Below, in pieces: positions 32,795-44,400 of a DNA stretch of 64,000 bases. The position numbers were made by a program, and so were the translations under genes. The stretch covers positions 62,001-126,000 of the forward strand of contig JBDOQK010000073.1 of NCBI GenBank assembly GCA_040437565.1, written 5' to 3'. The stretch's first letter is position 1; each line of letters begins with the position of its first letter. The notes under the pieces were generated by a model. The model did not search any database. It was given only the letters and a program-made list of their open reading frames with translations, and was not told the origin of the DNA. The DNA comes from Albugo candida. Taxonomy: Eukaryota > Oomycota > Peronosporomycetes > Albuginales.

Positions 32795-35433
32795 TCAGCT
32801 TCTTCGTCTCGGTAAATCGATTCATCTCCCATCAAATGCTGCGCAACGAATAAACTCGCATCGCGATTTGTCCAATAAATGACATGCGCTGTTAATGCGA
32901 ATAGATACTCATTGGTGATTTCGATTTCATTTTCCTGCAACGTGTAATCGATAGGAAGACCATCTGAGAGGCGTCCATATACGCTGATTGGCGATTTCTT
33001 CCGACAAGAATCTGACTTTACTGCGTTGTCTGCGACATTATCGAATAGACCACCACCGTTACCTACACTATATGCATTATTACACGTTTCCGAACCGGAA
33101 TGCGTTCGAGACTGAAATTCGCCCAATTCATTCTGTTCCACAAGACCGACATTCTGCACAATGTCTTCGACCTGAGCCTCAAAAGTTCGTTTCCACTGTC
33201 GTAATTTCTGATAAATTTTCCGCAGTGTTTTCCGAATTTGATACTGAAACCGGAGTTTACCTTCAAACGTATGAATGATGGTCGCTTTGGATTGAGCTTG
33301 AGATGACGTAATGATCGGTTCTAGACGATACGCCACCGGATCGTATGGATGGAAAATATTAAATACGCGACGACAAGTTGGAAGCTGAAAGTCCAAACCG
33401 AGCCGGAGACCACGGACGTTCAGGAAAAGACCGATAGGAGATCCAAGGCAGAACAAATGGTCCACTTTGAATAAGAGTTGCACAACAGGAGTGTTTGTAG
33501 TGGTAATTGAAGCTTTGGATGGTGCTAATTTGCAAGAAGGAACGGATCGCGTGCGTATGAGGCGGTTGGCAATGGCTGACTGGAATCGATCTAGCTGGAA
33601 TGGAGCAAAGCTCTCATTCCGACCGATTGGCTTGGCTGAAGTACGTGCTTCAATATCGACCGGCTGTGGATTTTGATAAGATAACAGATCAAATGAGATC
33701 ACAGCGCCAAGAGAATGTGCATAAATTGAGACTTTTCTTGTCCGACAGGGTGCATCCAGTTTTCTACGATTTCTTGCTTGGAATAACTGATAAACCCGAT
33801 TCATTTCATTGGCCACATGTTCTAATATCGTCTGATGGAAAACTGGAGACATGAAGAAAAGAACGTCTAAAATGGTATCATTCGCCAGCTCTCTCAAGCG
33901 TGGAATGGCTGGTAGCGTGACATCACGTATACTCTGGTCGAGCTGATCAATATGCAATTTAGAGTGCCACTCGATTGGAAGAAATTCCACATGTGTTTGC
34001 GTCTTATTCGAATCAAAATGAGTAGACCGTAACGCTTCTCGATGGAGAAAACGTAAGCTCGTGGCACAATCGACAATACTGCGCAAAGTGACAACGTTCA
34101 TCAGATCAATTGTCTTAAGAGCATCACCGATACCATGAATGATGAATACGAGATGGTCAACCTCGTGCTCAATATCAGCATCATCCTCATGGATCTGTCG
34201 TACATCCATCGACATAGCAGATCGCCATTTACGTAGCAGCACTGGGTCCATCTTAGTTCGTGGATCACCTCGATAAACACGCCGCTTGCTCGTGAATGGT
34301 GTCGTTCCCGCTAGCCGACGCTTATACTGAAAAATGTCATTCGGAGTTTTGAATTCCACCAAATGATTTTCAATTGGAACCTTCAGGTGACATTGTGTAT
34401 TTTTTATTGCCCTCCTTCCCTCATGTCGTGTTTTGATTTTTTCTTGTTCGTAGTTGGTGAGATAGAATAGAAACGCATTTTCCAGTGTGTTCGAAGCAGT
34501 TTTGTAGTAAGGAGCAATGCCGGCACTTCTTCTTGTGTACATCCAAAATGCTCGATGGACAGTAATCTTTTCAAGTGAATCCCAGTAGACAGATCTCATC
34601 GTCATTGTATCAAGACAGACTTCGAATCGACCTTCATCAACGGCGACGTACCGGGAAGGCGAAGGAAGGACCCCGAGCATATCATGTTGATGGAATTGAC
34701 GATAATGGCGTTCCAGTCTGCGATTTTCGTGAGGCATGAACTCGATCCAGTCAATGCATTCGGTCTGCAGCTCAATACTGGTTCCGTTCATTGGTAATTT
34801 GCAGTAAAACCAGCATGGAATATCATCAGCGTTGGGCTTCAACGGGCAATCTTTTGCTTCAAGCACGACGTCTGCTAAATGTACATGGGATTGCAATAAA
34901 TCCATATATAATGTCTCATTTTGTAATTTGATAGAAAGTAGAAACTCATATAACTTATATGGTGAGTGCTGCAAGTGCTGACATCTTTTATAAATGCTTT
35001 TCAGCACTTCATGGCGTCGATCTTCTGATAAGGATGCATACGGCCCTCTTCCTAGAATGTTCCATTGTACCATACTCCAGTGATGATCCAGTACTTGGGT
35101 CGCCGAGTAGAAATACTCCAAAATCGCTCGTATTTGCGTGGTACTCATATCCAACAGGACATCGGTCCTACTTTCAATTTCTTCGCGTGATGGGAAAACA
35201 CATAAAGTAGGACCAATCACAGCAAAGTGTAGAATCCCTTCCATGGCTCCAAGCGGTGGCCCAATCAGCTTTTTTAAGATCCAATGACGCAGCAACTGGT
35301 TTTTGGCAACAAAATATATTTCGGGTAATTCGTCACTTGCTATGAATTGTGCAACTCCTTCGATAGTATTGAGCAGAGGAAGTGCCACATGCGTGCGAAG
35401 TGGTGATATTGCCGTTGGTATCGGCGCAGTTTC
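32767..35433 (-). other. False second copy of the DDHD phospholipase gene (overlap artefact)
   Basis: This open frame is identical to the C-terminal 888 codons of the gene at 35851-38811 and is cut off at the N run. It is the same locus read twice. It matters because it is where the overlap with the nucleotidyltransferase start (32767-32794) is seen with both genes complete on that side. Confidence 0.93.
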
Positions 35434-35533
35434 NNNNNNNNNNNNNNNNNNNNNNNNNNNNNNNNNNNNNNNNNNNNNNNNNNNNNNNNNNNNNNNNNNN
35501 NNNNNNNNNNNNNNNNNNNNNNNNNNNNNNNNN
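35434..35533. other. Assembly gap (100 N) flanked by a 2984-bp overlap
   Basis: Positions 32450-35433 recur at 35534-38517 (offset 3084), identical wherever compared and abutting the gap. It is the largest artificial duplication in the window. The true order is 35433 followed by 38518. Confidence 0.95.
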
Positions 35534-35878
35534 CGCATTACTCGTTTCCAAAGACGCAGTCTGAAGAAAATGCTTGAATGAATCGATGGTTCTTATATCA
35601 TCAGGCGATAATTCGTTCCCATCTTTATCTCGCACAATGGATGAGGAACATGCAAGCGCTTTTCGTTCAGACTTTGTTTTTCGTCTTCCTTTGGAATGTG
35701 TTCGCTTTCGTTTAGAGCTGCTTCCTAATGCCATTTGTGTGGTATCCACCATTGGCAATTCTATGTGGTACACGTCGACTTCTGCTTGAAGTCCCGCAGT
35801 TCGAAGTTGGGCGCTTGGTTTTATCAGATGCGAATTGAAACGATATGCATTCATTCCGTCAGGGTGCGGGATTGACAA
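35534..35878 (-). other. False partial copy of the nucleotidyltransferase 5' end
   Basis: Identical to the first 115 codons at 32450-32794 and truncated at the N run. It is part of the contig overlap. Confidence 0.93.
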
Positions 35879-38811
35879 TCAGCTTCTTCGTCTCGGTAAA
35901 TCGATTCATCTCCCATCAAATGCTGCGCAACGAATAAACTCGCATCGCGATTTGTCCAATAAATGACATGCGCTGTTAATGCGAATAGATACTCATTGGT
36001 GATTTCGATTTCATTTTCCTGCAACGTGTAATCGATAGGAAGACCATCTGAGAGGCGTCCATATACGCTGATTGGCGATTTCTTCCGACAAGAATCTGAC
36101 TTTACTGCGTTGTCTGCGACATTATCGAATAGACCACCACCGTTACCTACACTATATGCATTATTACACGTTTCCGAACCGGAATGCGTTCGAGACTGAA
36201 ATTCGCCCAATTCATTCTGTTCCACAAGACCGACATTCTGCACAATGTCTTCGACCTGAGCCTCAAAAGTTCGTTTCCACTGTCGTAATTTCTGATAAAT
36301 TTTCCGCAGTGTTTTCCGAATTTGATACTGAAACCGGAGTTTACCTTCAAACGTATGAATGATGGTCGCTTTGGATTGAGCTTGAGATGACGTAATGATC
36401 GGTTCTAGACGATACGCCACCGGATCGTATGGATGGAAAATATTAAATACGCGACGACAAGTTGGAAGCTGAAAGTCCAAACCGAGCCGGAGACCACGGA
36501 CGTTCAGGAAAAGACCGATAGGAGATCCAAGGCAGAACAAATGGTCCACTTTGAATAAGAGTTGCACAACAGGAGTGTTTGTAGTGGTAATTGAAGCTTT
36601 GGATGGTGCTAATTTGCAAGAAGGAACGGATCGCGTGCGTATGAGGCGGTTGGCAATGGCTGACTGGAATCGATCTAGCTGGAATGGAGCAAAGCTCTCA
36701 TTCCGACCGATTGGCTTGGCTGAAGTACGTGCTTCAATATCGACCGGCTGTGGATTTTGATAAGATAACAGATCAAATGAGATCACAGCGCCAAGAGAAT
36801 GTGCATAAATTGAGACTTTTCTTGTCCGACAGGGTGCATCCAGTTTTCTACGATTTCTTGCTTGGAATAACTGATAAACCCGATTCATTTCATTGGCCAC
36901 ATGTTCTAATATCGTCTGATGGAAAACTGGAGACATGAAGAAAAGAACGTCTAAAATGGTATCATTCGCCAGCTCTCTCAAGCGTGGAATGGCTGGTAGC
37001 GTGACATCACGTATACTCTGGTCGAGCTGATCAATATGCAATTTAGAGTGCCACTCGATTGGAAGAAATTCCACATGTGTTTGCGTCTTATTCGAATCAA
37101 AATGAGTAGACCGTAACGCTTCTCGATGGAGAAAACGTAAGCTCGTGGCACAATCGACAATACTGCGCAAAGTGACAACGTTCATCAGATCAATTGTCTT
37201 AAGAGCATCACCGATACCATGAATGATGAATACGAGATGGTCAACCTCGTGCTCAATATCAGCATCATCCTCATGGATCTGTCGTACATCCATCGACATA
37301 GCAGATCGCCATTTACGTAGCAGCACTGGGTCCATCTTAGTTCGTGGATCACCTCGATAAACACGCCGCTTGCTCGTGAATGGTGTCGTTCCCGCTAGCC
37401 GACGCTTATACTGAAAAATGTCATTCGGAGTTTTGAATTCCACCAAATGATTTTCAATTGGAACCTTCAGGTGACATTGTGTATTTTTTATTGCCCTCCT
37501 TCCCTCATGTCGTGTTTTGATTTTTTCTTGTTCGTAGTTGGTGAGATAGAATAGAAACGCATTTTCCAGTGTGTTCGAAGCAGTTTTGTAGTAAGGAGCA
37601 ATGCCGGCACTTCTTCTTGTGTACATCCAAAATGCTCGATGGACAGTAATCTTTTCAAGTGAATCCCAGTAGACAGATCTCATCGTCATTGTATCAAGAC
37701 AGACTTCGAATCGACCTTCATCAACGGCGACGTACCGGGAAGGCGAAGGAAGGACCCCGAGCATATCATGTTGATGGAATTGACGATAATGGCGTTCCAG
37801 TCTGCGATTTTCGTGAGGCATGAACTCGATCCAGTCAATGCATTCGGTCTGCAGCTCAATACTGGTTCCGTTCATTGGTAATTTGCAGTAAAACCAGCAT
37901 GGAATATCATCAGCGTTGGGCTTCAACGGGCAATCTTTTGCTTCAAGCACGACGTCTGCTAAATGTACATGGGATTGCAATAAATCCATATATAATGTCT
38001 CATTTTGTAATTTGATAGAAAGTAGAAACTCATATAACTTATATGGTGAGTGCTGCAAGTGCTGACATCTTTTATAAATGCTTTTCAGCACTTCATGGCG
38101 TCGATCTTCTGATAAGGATGCATACGGCCCTCTTCCTAGAATGTTCCATTGTACCATACTCCAGTGATGATCCAGTACTTGGGTCGCCGAGTAGAAATAC
38201 TCCAAAATCGCTCGTATTTGCGTGGTACTCATATCCAACAGGACATCGGTCCTACTTTCAATTTCTTCGCGTGATGGGAAAACACATAAAGTAGGACCAA
38301 TCACAGCAAAGTGTAGAATCCCTTCCATGGCTCCAAGCGGTGGCCCAATCAGCTTTTTTAAGATCCAATGACGCAGCAACTGGTTTTTGGCAACAAAATA
38401 TATTTCGGGTAATTCGTCACTTGCTATGAATTGTGCAACTCCTTCGATAGTATTGAGCAGAGGAAGTGCCACATGCGTGCGAAGTGGTGATATTGCCGTT
38501 GGTATCGGCGCAGTTTCAACCTCCTTTTTAAGCACACAAAATGTCCTCTGACCAGTTTTCACTATGCATATACGATACTGGTACACTTTAATTTGTGTGG
38601 AAATAGCGACTTCTGCGAGTTGATCACGCGTATCAATGATAAGTCGTTTCAATACATCGGGAGCTTTTCTTTGCATGGTTTTGACGATCTGACCACTCAG
38701 CGCATACAGAAATGGGAAGGGGGTATAGATCGACAACGTCGTACCGCCCTTGCTATAACGCTCATGCATATCATGCTGAGCATCTCGAATAATCTCCGCG
38801 ACATGATACAT
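35851..38811 (-). CDS. DDHD-domain phospholipase (PA-PLA1 type)
   Basis: A single exon of 986 aa from ATG. Intracellular phospholipase A1 enzymes of this family remove an acyl chain from phosphatidic acid and related lipids and act on ER-Golgi or mitochondrial membranes. Seen: HLVFIIHGIGDAL (oxyanion strand), then the nucleophile elbow YAHSLGAVISFDLL with Ser672, and a DDHD domain that begins LFCLGSPIGLF, passes FNIFHPYDPVAYRLEP and ends with an IDYTLQ...AHVIYWTNRDASLF pattern supplying the D and H residues. The elbow reads H-S-L-G with Ala in place of the usual first Ser/Gly, as in other DDHD proteins. The N-terminal 500 residues include a WWE-like or PA-PLA1 region (KEITVHRAFWMYTRR-like stretch) that I cannot name confidently. 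An in-frame TAG lies just upstream of the ATG. Confidence 0.85.
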   Translation of the reverse strand: MYHVAEIIRDAQHDMHERYSKGGTTLSIYTPFPFLYALSGQIVKTMQRKAPDVLKRLIIDTRDQLAEVAISTQIKVYQYRICIVKTGQRTFCVLKKEVETAPIPTAISPLRTHVALPLLNTIEGVAQFIASDELPEIYFVAKNQLLRHWILKKLIGPPLGAMEGILHFAVIGPTLCVFPSREEIESRTDVLLDMSTTQIRAILEYFYSATQVLDHHWSMVQWNILGRGPYASLSEDRRHEVLKSIYKRCQHLQHSPYKLYEFLLSIKLQNETLYMDLLQSHVHLADVVLEAKDCPLKPNADDIPCWFYCKLPMNGTSIELQTECIDWIEFMPHENRRLERHYRQFHQHDMLGVLPSPSRYVAVDEGRFEVCLDTMTMRSVYWDSLEKITVHRAFWMYTRRSAGIAPYYKTASNTLENAFLFYLTNYEQEKIKTRHEGRRAIKNTQCHLKVPIENHLVEFKTPNDIFQYKRRLAGTTPFTSKRRVYRGDPRTKMDPVLLRKWRSAMSMDVRQIHEDDADIEHEVDHLVFIIHGIGDALKTIDLMNVVTLRSIVDCATSLRFLHREALRSTHFDSNKTQTHVEFLPIEWHSKLHIDQLDQSIRDVTLPAIPRLRELANDTILDVLFFMSPVFHQTILEHVANEMNRVYQLFQARNRRKLDAPCRTRKVSIYAHSLGAVISFDLLSYQNPQPVDIEARTSAKPIGRNESFAPFQLDRFQSAIANRLIRTRSVPSCKLAPSKASITTTNTPVVQLLFKVDHLFCLGSPIGLFLNVRGLRLGLDFQLPTCRRVFNIFHPYDPVAYRLEPIITSSQAQSKATIIHTFEGKLRFQYQIRKTLRKIYQKLRQWKRTFEAQVEDIVQNVGLVEQNELGEFQSRTHSGSETCNNAYSVGNGGGLFDNVADNAVKSDSCRKKSPISVYGRLSDGLPIDYTLQENEIEITNEYLFALTAHVIYWTNRDASLFVAQHLMGDESIYRDEEADCQSRTLTE

Positions 38812-39348
38812 CGGACTTGTTGCGGTTAGCTAGACATATTGTTAGAAACATTTAAGCCAGACATATTAATTGAAACATTTAAGCCAATTGGATGTAACGT
38901 GTGATGCATTCATCATCCCTGGAATGCGCAAGTGCGAGTCACCAATCATAATTCGCTGATTGGATGGTCCCCTCAGTAGTCGTAATGAAGCTGGCTGAAA
39001 TGATTGTCGTCGATAGATTTCATAGCGAGAAGACGTTTTTTTACCCAGCCAACGTGACCGTATGATTTGATATATTGAGTTGAAGATTCATCTTATGTGT
39101 AAGTCTCTGTTACCGTTGCAAGGTTGTGCTATACGGATAATGCGATACAAAATTTTCGATTTTTTATCATTTTCTTGAGAAAATTTTGAGATTTTTTGAT
39201 TTTAAAATATGTGATGACTGAAAAGCTAGTTTGAATGAATTTCTGTCTCTTTGACCGACACTGTAAGTCATTTTCTGTCTAAATCATCGACATAGTCACC
39301 TAGAGGATTCGTCAATTTACTCAAGCGACAGTACAGCTCGTTTCGTCA
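38812..39348. promoter_or_regulatory. Divergent intergenic region, DDHD / PX
   Basis: These 537 bp separate two start codons on opposite strands. The region is A/T-rich near 39155-39205. It contains a 27-bp imperfect direct repeat beside the DDHD start. No core promoter motif was assigned. Confidence 0.4.
38832..38885. repeat. 27-bp direct repeat, two units
   Basis: Units 38832-38858 and 38859-38885 differ at only a few positions; each ends AAACATTTAAGCC. The repeat sits 20-75 bp upstream of the DDHD start codon. Confidence 0.8.
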
Positions 39349-40092
39349 ATGTTATCTTTTCAGTCACGCGATTTAAGACTCAGCGGTGTTACCAAGCATG
39401 AAGCAACGTGGCATTATCACATTGAAACTCTTGATACACGGTACATAGAGAGGCACGTACAAACACAGAGTTGCTTGGATTTCAGCAGCTATGAGAAGAA
39501 GTCGTCATCGAGTTCTGTGATAACGACGTCGTCCTCGTCCTCTTCTATAGCCACACTTTCTGAATCATCTCCTTCCAAACGACAACCGATGGTTCGGTAT
39601 TCGGTCATGCGAAGATTTAATGATTTTCGCGCACTTTACAGGCAAATTGTCAGACGGTTCGGGATCGATTTTGCATCCGAATTACCCAAATTACCAGACG
39701 CAAGCTGGGTGACATATATGCGCGCAAATGATCCATCCTTTTTGCGATATCGTCAGCAAGAGCTCGAGACATTTATTCGAGCCTTGGATAGTCGAATAGA
39801 GACAAGAAACTGTGACTTAATTGAGCGATTTCTAGCGCCTGATCATGAAGATTTCTATAGATCAAATACATCGCGACAGAAACGCAATATCGCGGAGAAT
39901 TGCTCATCCGGGAGAGAACCATCGTATATTTCCTTATCACAGGTACAATCTCCGCAAATACGATTCCAAACTAAACGGCAAAAGTGGAATGAAAACTCCG
40001 TAAATAAGTGCAAAAGCTTTTTTGGTTTGAAGGAATTTGATTTTGCAGCGTTATTTCTAAAATTTGGTATTTGTGAACGTAGAATAATGTAA
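39349..40092 (+). CDS. PX-domain protein (short)
   Basis: A single exon of 247 aa from ATG. The PX domain spans about residues 15-165. It holds a Ser-rich low-complexity insert at 48-75 (SSSSSVITTSSSSSS), then YSVMRRFNDFRALYRQI (R-R-F-x-D-F signature), ELPKLPDASW in the membrane-loop position, and FLRYRQQELETFIRAL in the helical end. It is predicted to bind phosphoinositides on endosomes. The C-terminal 80 residues are basic and unassigned. The stop is only 33 bp before the next start on the same strand. This is the second PX gene in the window; the two share little beyond the signature residues. Confidence 0.8.
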   Translation: MLSFQSRDLRLSGVTKHEATWHYHIETLDTRYIERHVQTQSCLDFSSYEKKSSSSSVITTSSSSSSIATLSESSPSKRQPMVRYSVMRRFNDFRALYRQIVRRFGIDFASELPKLPDASWVTYMRANDPSFLRYRQQELETFIRALDSRIETRNCDLIERFLAPDHEDFYRSNTSRQKRNIAENCSSGREPSYISLSQVQSPQIRFQTKRQKWNENSVNKCKSFFGLKEFDFAALFLKFGICERRIM

Positions 40093-40125
40093 TTTTGTAA
40101 TGTATGCATCGTATACCACTATACG

Positions 40126-41927
40126 ATGACCAAGCGTTCGGTTGCTCGATTATCAATCGCTCCGATGGTAGATGATCTAAAGCTACTGCACGCCTCCTTT
40201 TTTCTAGCTCTTTCTTTTCTTGTATGCCTAGATGGACTGGACAGATCGCCATTACCGATATTTAATGCGACTTATCACACGCCATACACAACTGTATACT
40301 GAAATGTTGGTGGATCAAACGGTGTGTGATGCACTCTGTTACTATGTGAATACGTGTCGAATTAAACCAATGTAGTTGCTTCATCAAAAAGATAACTTGA
40401 GCTATTTCTTGGGACACGATGCCATCGAGTCGCCGTTAGCGGTGCAGTTGGGTGGCAATTCGATCGATGCTTTAGCAGGTACATTTCGAACATTCCATAT
40501 TGAAGTATCAAAGCTGAATTACGGATTCAGCGGCGGCACAATTATGCCGAGAATATGGTGGTTTTAATGAGATAAATCTGAATTGTGGCTGTCCAAGTCC
40601 AAAAGTTTCCAAGCAGTGCTTTGGCGCCCAATTAATGCTCCACCCCGAACGCGTTCGAGATATTTGCGCTGGGATGATTGGTTTAAATCCGACCTGTATA
40701 GATCCAGAAATCACTGTCAAGTGCCGAATTGGAGTTGACGATTGTGATTCATATGAAGAATTAAAAAACTTCATCTCGATTGTTTGCACTAGTGGAGTTC
40801 AGCATTTCATCGTCCATGCGCGAAAGTGCTGGCTGAGTGGGCTGAATCCGCATGAAAATCGAACGATTCCAGTCCTAAACTACGATTTTTTATACCAATT
40901 AAAACAGGATTTCCCGAGCTTGGCGTTCACACTCAATGGCGGCGTGGCAAATATTGAGGAAGCACATCGATTATTAGAGACAACAAATATGGATGGTATC
41001 ATGATCGGCAGAGCAGCGTACCAGTATCCGTGGAACTTGCGTAATGCGGACAGACTGCTATATGGAGCAGAGCGTAACCCCAATCTTTCACGACGCNNNN
41101 NNNNNNNNNNNNNNNNNNNNNNNNNNNNNNNNNNNNNNNNNNNNNNNNNNNNNNNNNNNNNNNNNNNNNNNNNNNNNNNNNNNNNNNNNNNNNNNNTATA
41201 GATCCAGAAATCACTGTCAAGTGCCGAATTGGAGTTGACGATTGTGATTCATATGAAGAATTAAAAAACTTCATCTCGATTGTTTGCACTAGTGGAGTTC
41301 AGCATTTCATCGTCCATGCGCGAAAGTGCTGGCTGAGTGGGCTGAATCCGCATGAAAATCGAACGATTCCAGTCCTAAACTACGATTTTTTATACCAATT
41401 AAAACAGGATTTCCCGAGCTTGGCGTTCACACTCAATGGCGGCGTGGCAAATATTGAGGAAGCACATCGATTATTAGAGACAACAAATATGGATGGTATC
41501 ATGATCGGCAGAGCAGCGTACCAGTATCCGTGGAACTTGCGTAATGCGGACAGACTGCTATATGGAGCAGAGCGTAACCCCAATCTTTCACGACGCGAAA
41601 TCATTGAGCGATACATAGACTACGCAGAAGATCTACAAGATAAGTGGGGTGGCGAAAAATCACTGGACAAAAAGTATGCAATGCGTACAACGACTTTGGT
41701 GAAACCTCTTTTATCACTATTCAAGTATGTGATCTTGTGTCATGAAGTTTGTATCTAATGTCTTTTACGAACGTAGCGGAGAACATGGTGGCAAAGCATT
41801 CAAACGAAAAATCGGAGAGTTTTGGTGTCTCAATATAGATGACCGTCCAGGATTGAGAGAGATTATCGAATCTGCTGTCAAGGTCTTGCCAGACTCGATG
41901 CTTGACGCACGCCAAGATCAAGACTAG
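40126..41927 (+). CDS. tRNA-dihydrouridine synthase (DusA-like)
   Basis: Five exons after removing the overlap: 40126-40167, 40232-40321, 40376-40478, 40531-41096 continued at 41597-41724, and 41777-41927. Introns are 64, 54, 52 and 52 bp and the product is 359 aa. The enzyme uses FMN and NADPH to reduce specific uridines in the tRNA D-loop. Motifs: [20 protein letters not shown] (N-terminal FMN site, formed across intron 1), [27 protein letters not shown] with the catalytic Cys, [27 protein letters not shown] and [14 protein letters not shown]. This order and the WLSGLNP block match the DusA subfamily. It is encoded by a normal intron-containing nuclear gene; DusA-type enzymes are mainly bacterial and plastid-lineage, so its origin deserves a tree. 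Confidence 0.9.
41097..41196. other. Assembly gap (100 N) flanked by a 400-bp overlap
   Basis: Positions 40697-41096 recur identically at 41197-41596 (offset 500), inside DUS exon 4. This is an unmerged contig overlap. Confidence 0.95.
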
Positions 41928-42298
41928 CGAATCGAAATCAGAATCAGAACCACACAACATTAGACACTCCTTGTCAGCGCTTCCGCCGATGAGAATGATC
42001 GTAGTATCACAATTAATTCGATAAGAGCGCCACAAAAGTTGTGAAACGTGTGGATAGGCAAATACATAATTCCGCAGAGGTAGAAACAGCTTAGAAATAC
42101 TTTTACCACTCGCAACGCGGCAAAACCGCATGTGACTGCGCACGATTCTACCTTTCCAAATGGTTTTCATGCATAAATCGATTCAAAATTAATTCGATCG
42201 AATTGAAAAGGTTATATGAATTGAGAGAAGCTGCCGGGTACACTGGTTATTTGCAAGTAAAATATCAGGTCGGAAATCGATAGGAATAGGAGGACCGC

Positions 42299-44400
42299 AT
42301 GGGGCGTTACGTATGTCATGCAACCTTTTATTAAAGTGATTCATACGACTTAATAGATTTTGCTTTTTAGAGTCTCATTTATGAGAAGTCACCTCCTCCG
42401 TTCGTCTTCCAGTATGAGTCTTTCCCACTGGCTATCGGTCTGACTAGTGCAATGCACGGGACTCATCCGTATTCGGTCCAATTACAAGTGATCCTGCGAT
42501 ACTGGGACACCAAAGAAATTGTCACGGATCCGTTGTCACTTGTACGTCGTTTCTTGGTAACCAATGATCCGATATATATTGATCTTTGTATAGGAAGTTG
42601 TCCCACTCGACCAAAATGAGCTTGTTTTGAGTCGTGAGGTGAAAATATGCCAACTGATTTGTCATTTGGGTCGATTACCAGAAGGCCAAAGTACGTATTT
42701 GGAAGTTATGGCTCATAACGCAGGTAGGCAGTAATATTACGCTGTATTTGTATACTGAGCATCAATATCAATTTGCAGATTTCGAGTCGGCGATTTCCCC
42801 TCCAATTTGTGTCGTAAAAGAAAAATTGGTCATCTCACACGAACCCCCTGAACTCTGGTTCAAAGATGAAGGAGGTCGCGAAAAGTGTATGCAAATCAAA
42901 ATCAAGCTACAAGCTGCACCAGGGAGAAAATGCGAAAACCGCATCGTAAGAGGACGTGGATGCGAGGAAGCTGTGTACTAAGTTCGTTTCTAGATTCCAT
43001 TGGATATCCAGCTTTATTACGAGTCTGGAGAACGAGTGAGTTCCCAAAGGATTCTTCGTTTATTTCCAGATTTACAGCCAAATATGGTCAGCGGATCGAC
43101 AGTCATCTCGTTTCGTATCGATGATGTGTCAAAGAATCATCAAGGACAATCGTTTATGCTGCTAATTGGGCCGGATGTCAATGATCATCCCAATATGTTT
43201 CGAGACATTGCTCCTGTGAAAAGCACCCCCATCGCTATTCGCTCGAAACGGAATAAGAGAAGGCTCCTTACACAGGCAAATGGCGCAGTTAAAAATCTTT
43301 CTGCAAGATTTCACCCACGATCTCAAAAATCGCTCATCATGATTCAGAAAAGTATGCCGTACAACACATCGTTTCCCCAGAATCGTCCTGAATCGGATGA
43401 GCATCTCAATCATCGACCCAAGGAAGCTCAACCGGCCCGATTGAGCAAAAATGCGGCTTTTTCAAGCGTGGATGCGAATCCTCATCAACAAAATTCGAGC
43501 GACTCTAGCGTGGAGTGGAGTATCATTGGATATCAAGTGTATCCGAATGGAAATATGAATCGCGAACGACCGATTTATCGATGTAATCATTGTCATCGTT
43601 TGATTGACTCGGATCGACGCAAGGCACAAGCGCTTGCCGACCCAGCTATCCACGAGAAGGATTGTCTCCTTGTTAAGGCGGCAGAGGTGTTTCCGTCATC
43701 AATCGATCGGAATGGAAATAAATCTTGCGAGATAAATGGCTTTCGACCATATTCAGACGCAGTGGACAGCTCGTTTCGGATAATGCAAGAAAGAGAATTT
43801 TCAGCTCAAATGACACATTCGACTACGACAGTCTCGCCAAGTAACCCAGTCAAGCGATTCATCAACTCTGTTCAGAACAATAGCGTGTCTGATGCTATCG
43901 ATTCAACACAGAGATGGTACGGAATCCATGAGCCCATTGTGCATACACCATCCAAAATCACAAAAATGGAGACACAATTGCAATGGAAACAGAATAGTGA
44001 AGCTCAAGAGAGTGAAGATTTGGTGTATTATATCCTCGCCCAAATGTATTGCAATGTGGTACAACAAAGCATTGGCTTTCCGTCATTCGATTCAGACCAA
44101 CAATTGGTAATTCGGTCCCTCCTTTTTGATCGATTATTTTCTCACTTGTGTTTGCAGATTGGCTTCTACCAGGAAACCCATGTTGATTGCATGACTCAAG
44201 TTATTTTTTATCCATTAGCCCAAGTTTGTATCACGGAAGAGGAGAGAATATATTTGCTGCAATTATTCCAGCAAGCGTATCAAGTCAATGCGCCATCCCT
44301 CCACAAATTATCCAATTACGAGTACAATCTGGTACTCTTACGAGAGAATGCGTTGATGTATTACTGGAGTCTATCAGTCTCTTCGCTTTTGGTTACGTGA
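42299..44400 (+). CDS. Unknown protein with nuclear-localisation and C2HC features
   Basis: Five exons (42299-42310, 42371-42541, 42594-42723, 42779-42945, 42994-44400) with introns of 60, 52, 55 and 48 bp give 628 aa; every junction keeps phase. Exon 1 codes only MGRY. The first 250 residues look like beta-sandwich sequence (HPYSVQLQVILRYWDTKE; IPLDIQLYYESGERVSS; VISFRIDDVSKNHQGQSF) followed by a strongly basic RSKRNKRR. This arrangement suggests an immunoglobulin-like DNA- or protein-binding region with a nuclear signal, which is inference. Near residue 345 a CNHC...HEKDC pattern could be a C2HC zinc finger. The C-terminus is helical. No named family is recognised. Its last 40 bp overlap the 3' end of the opposite-strand FKBP gene. 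Confidence 0.7.
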
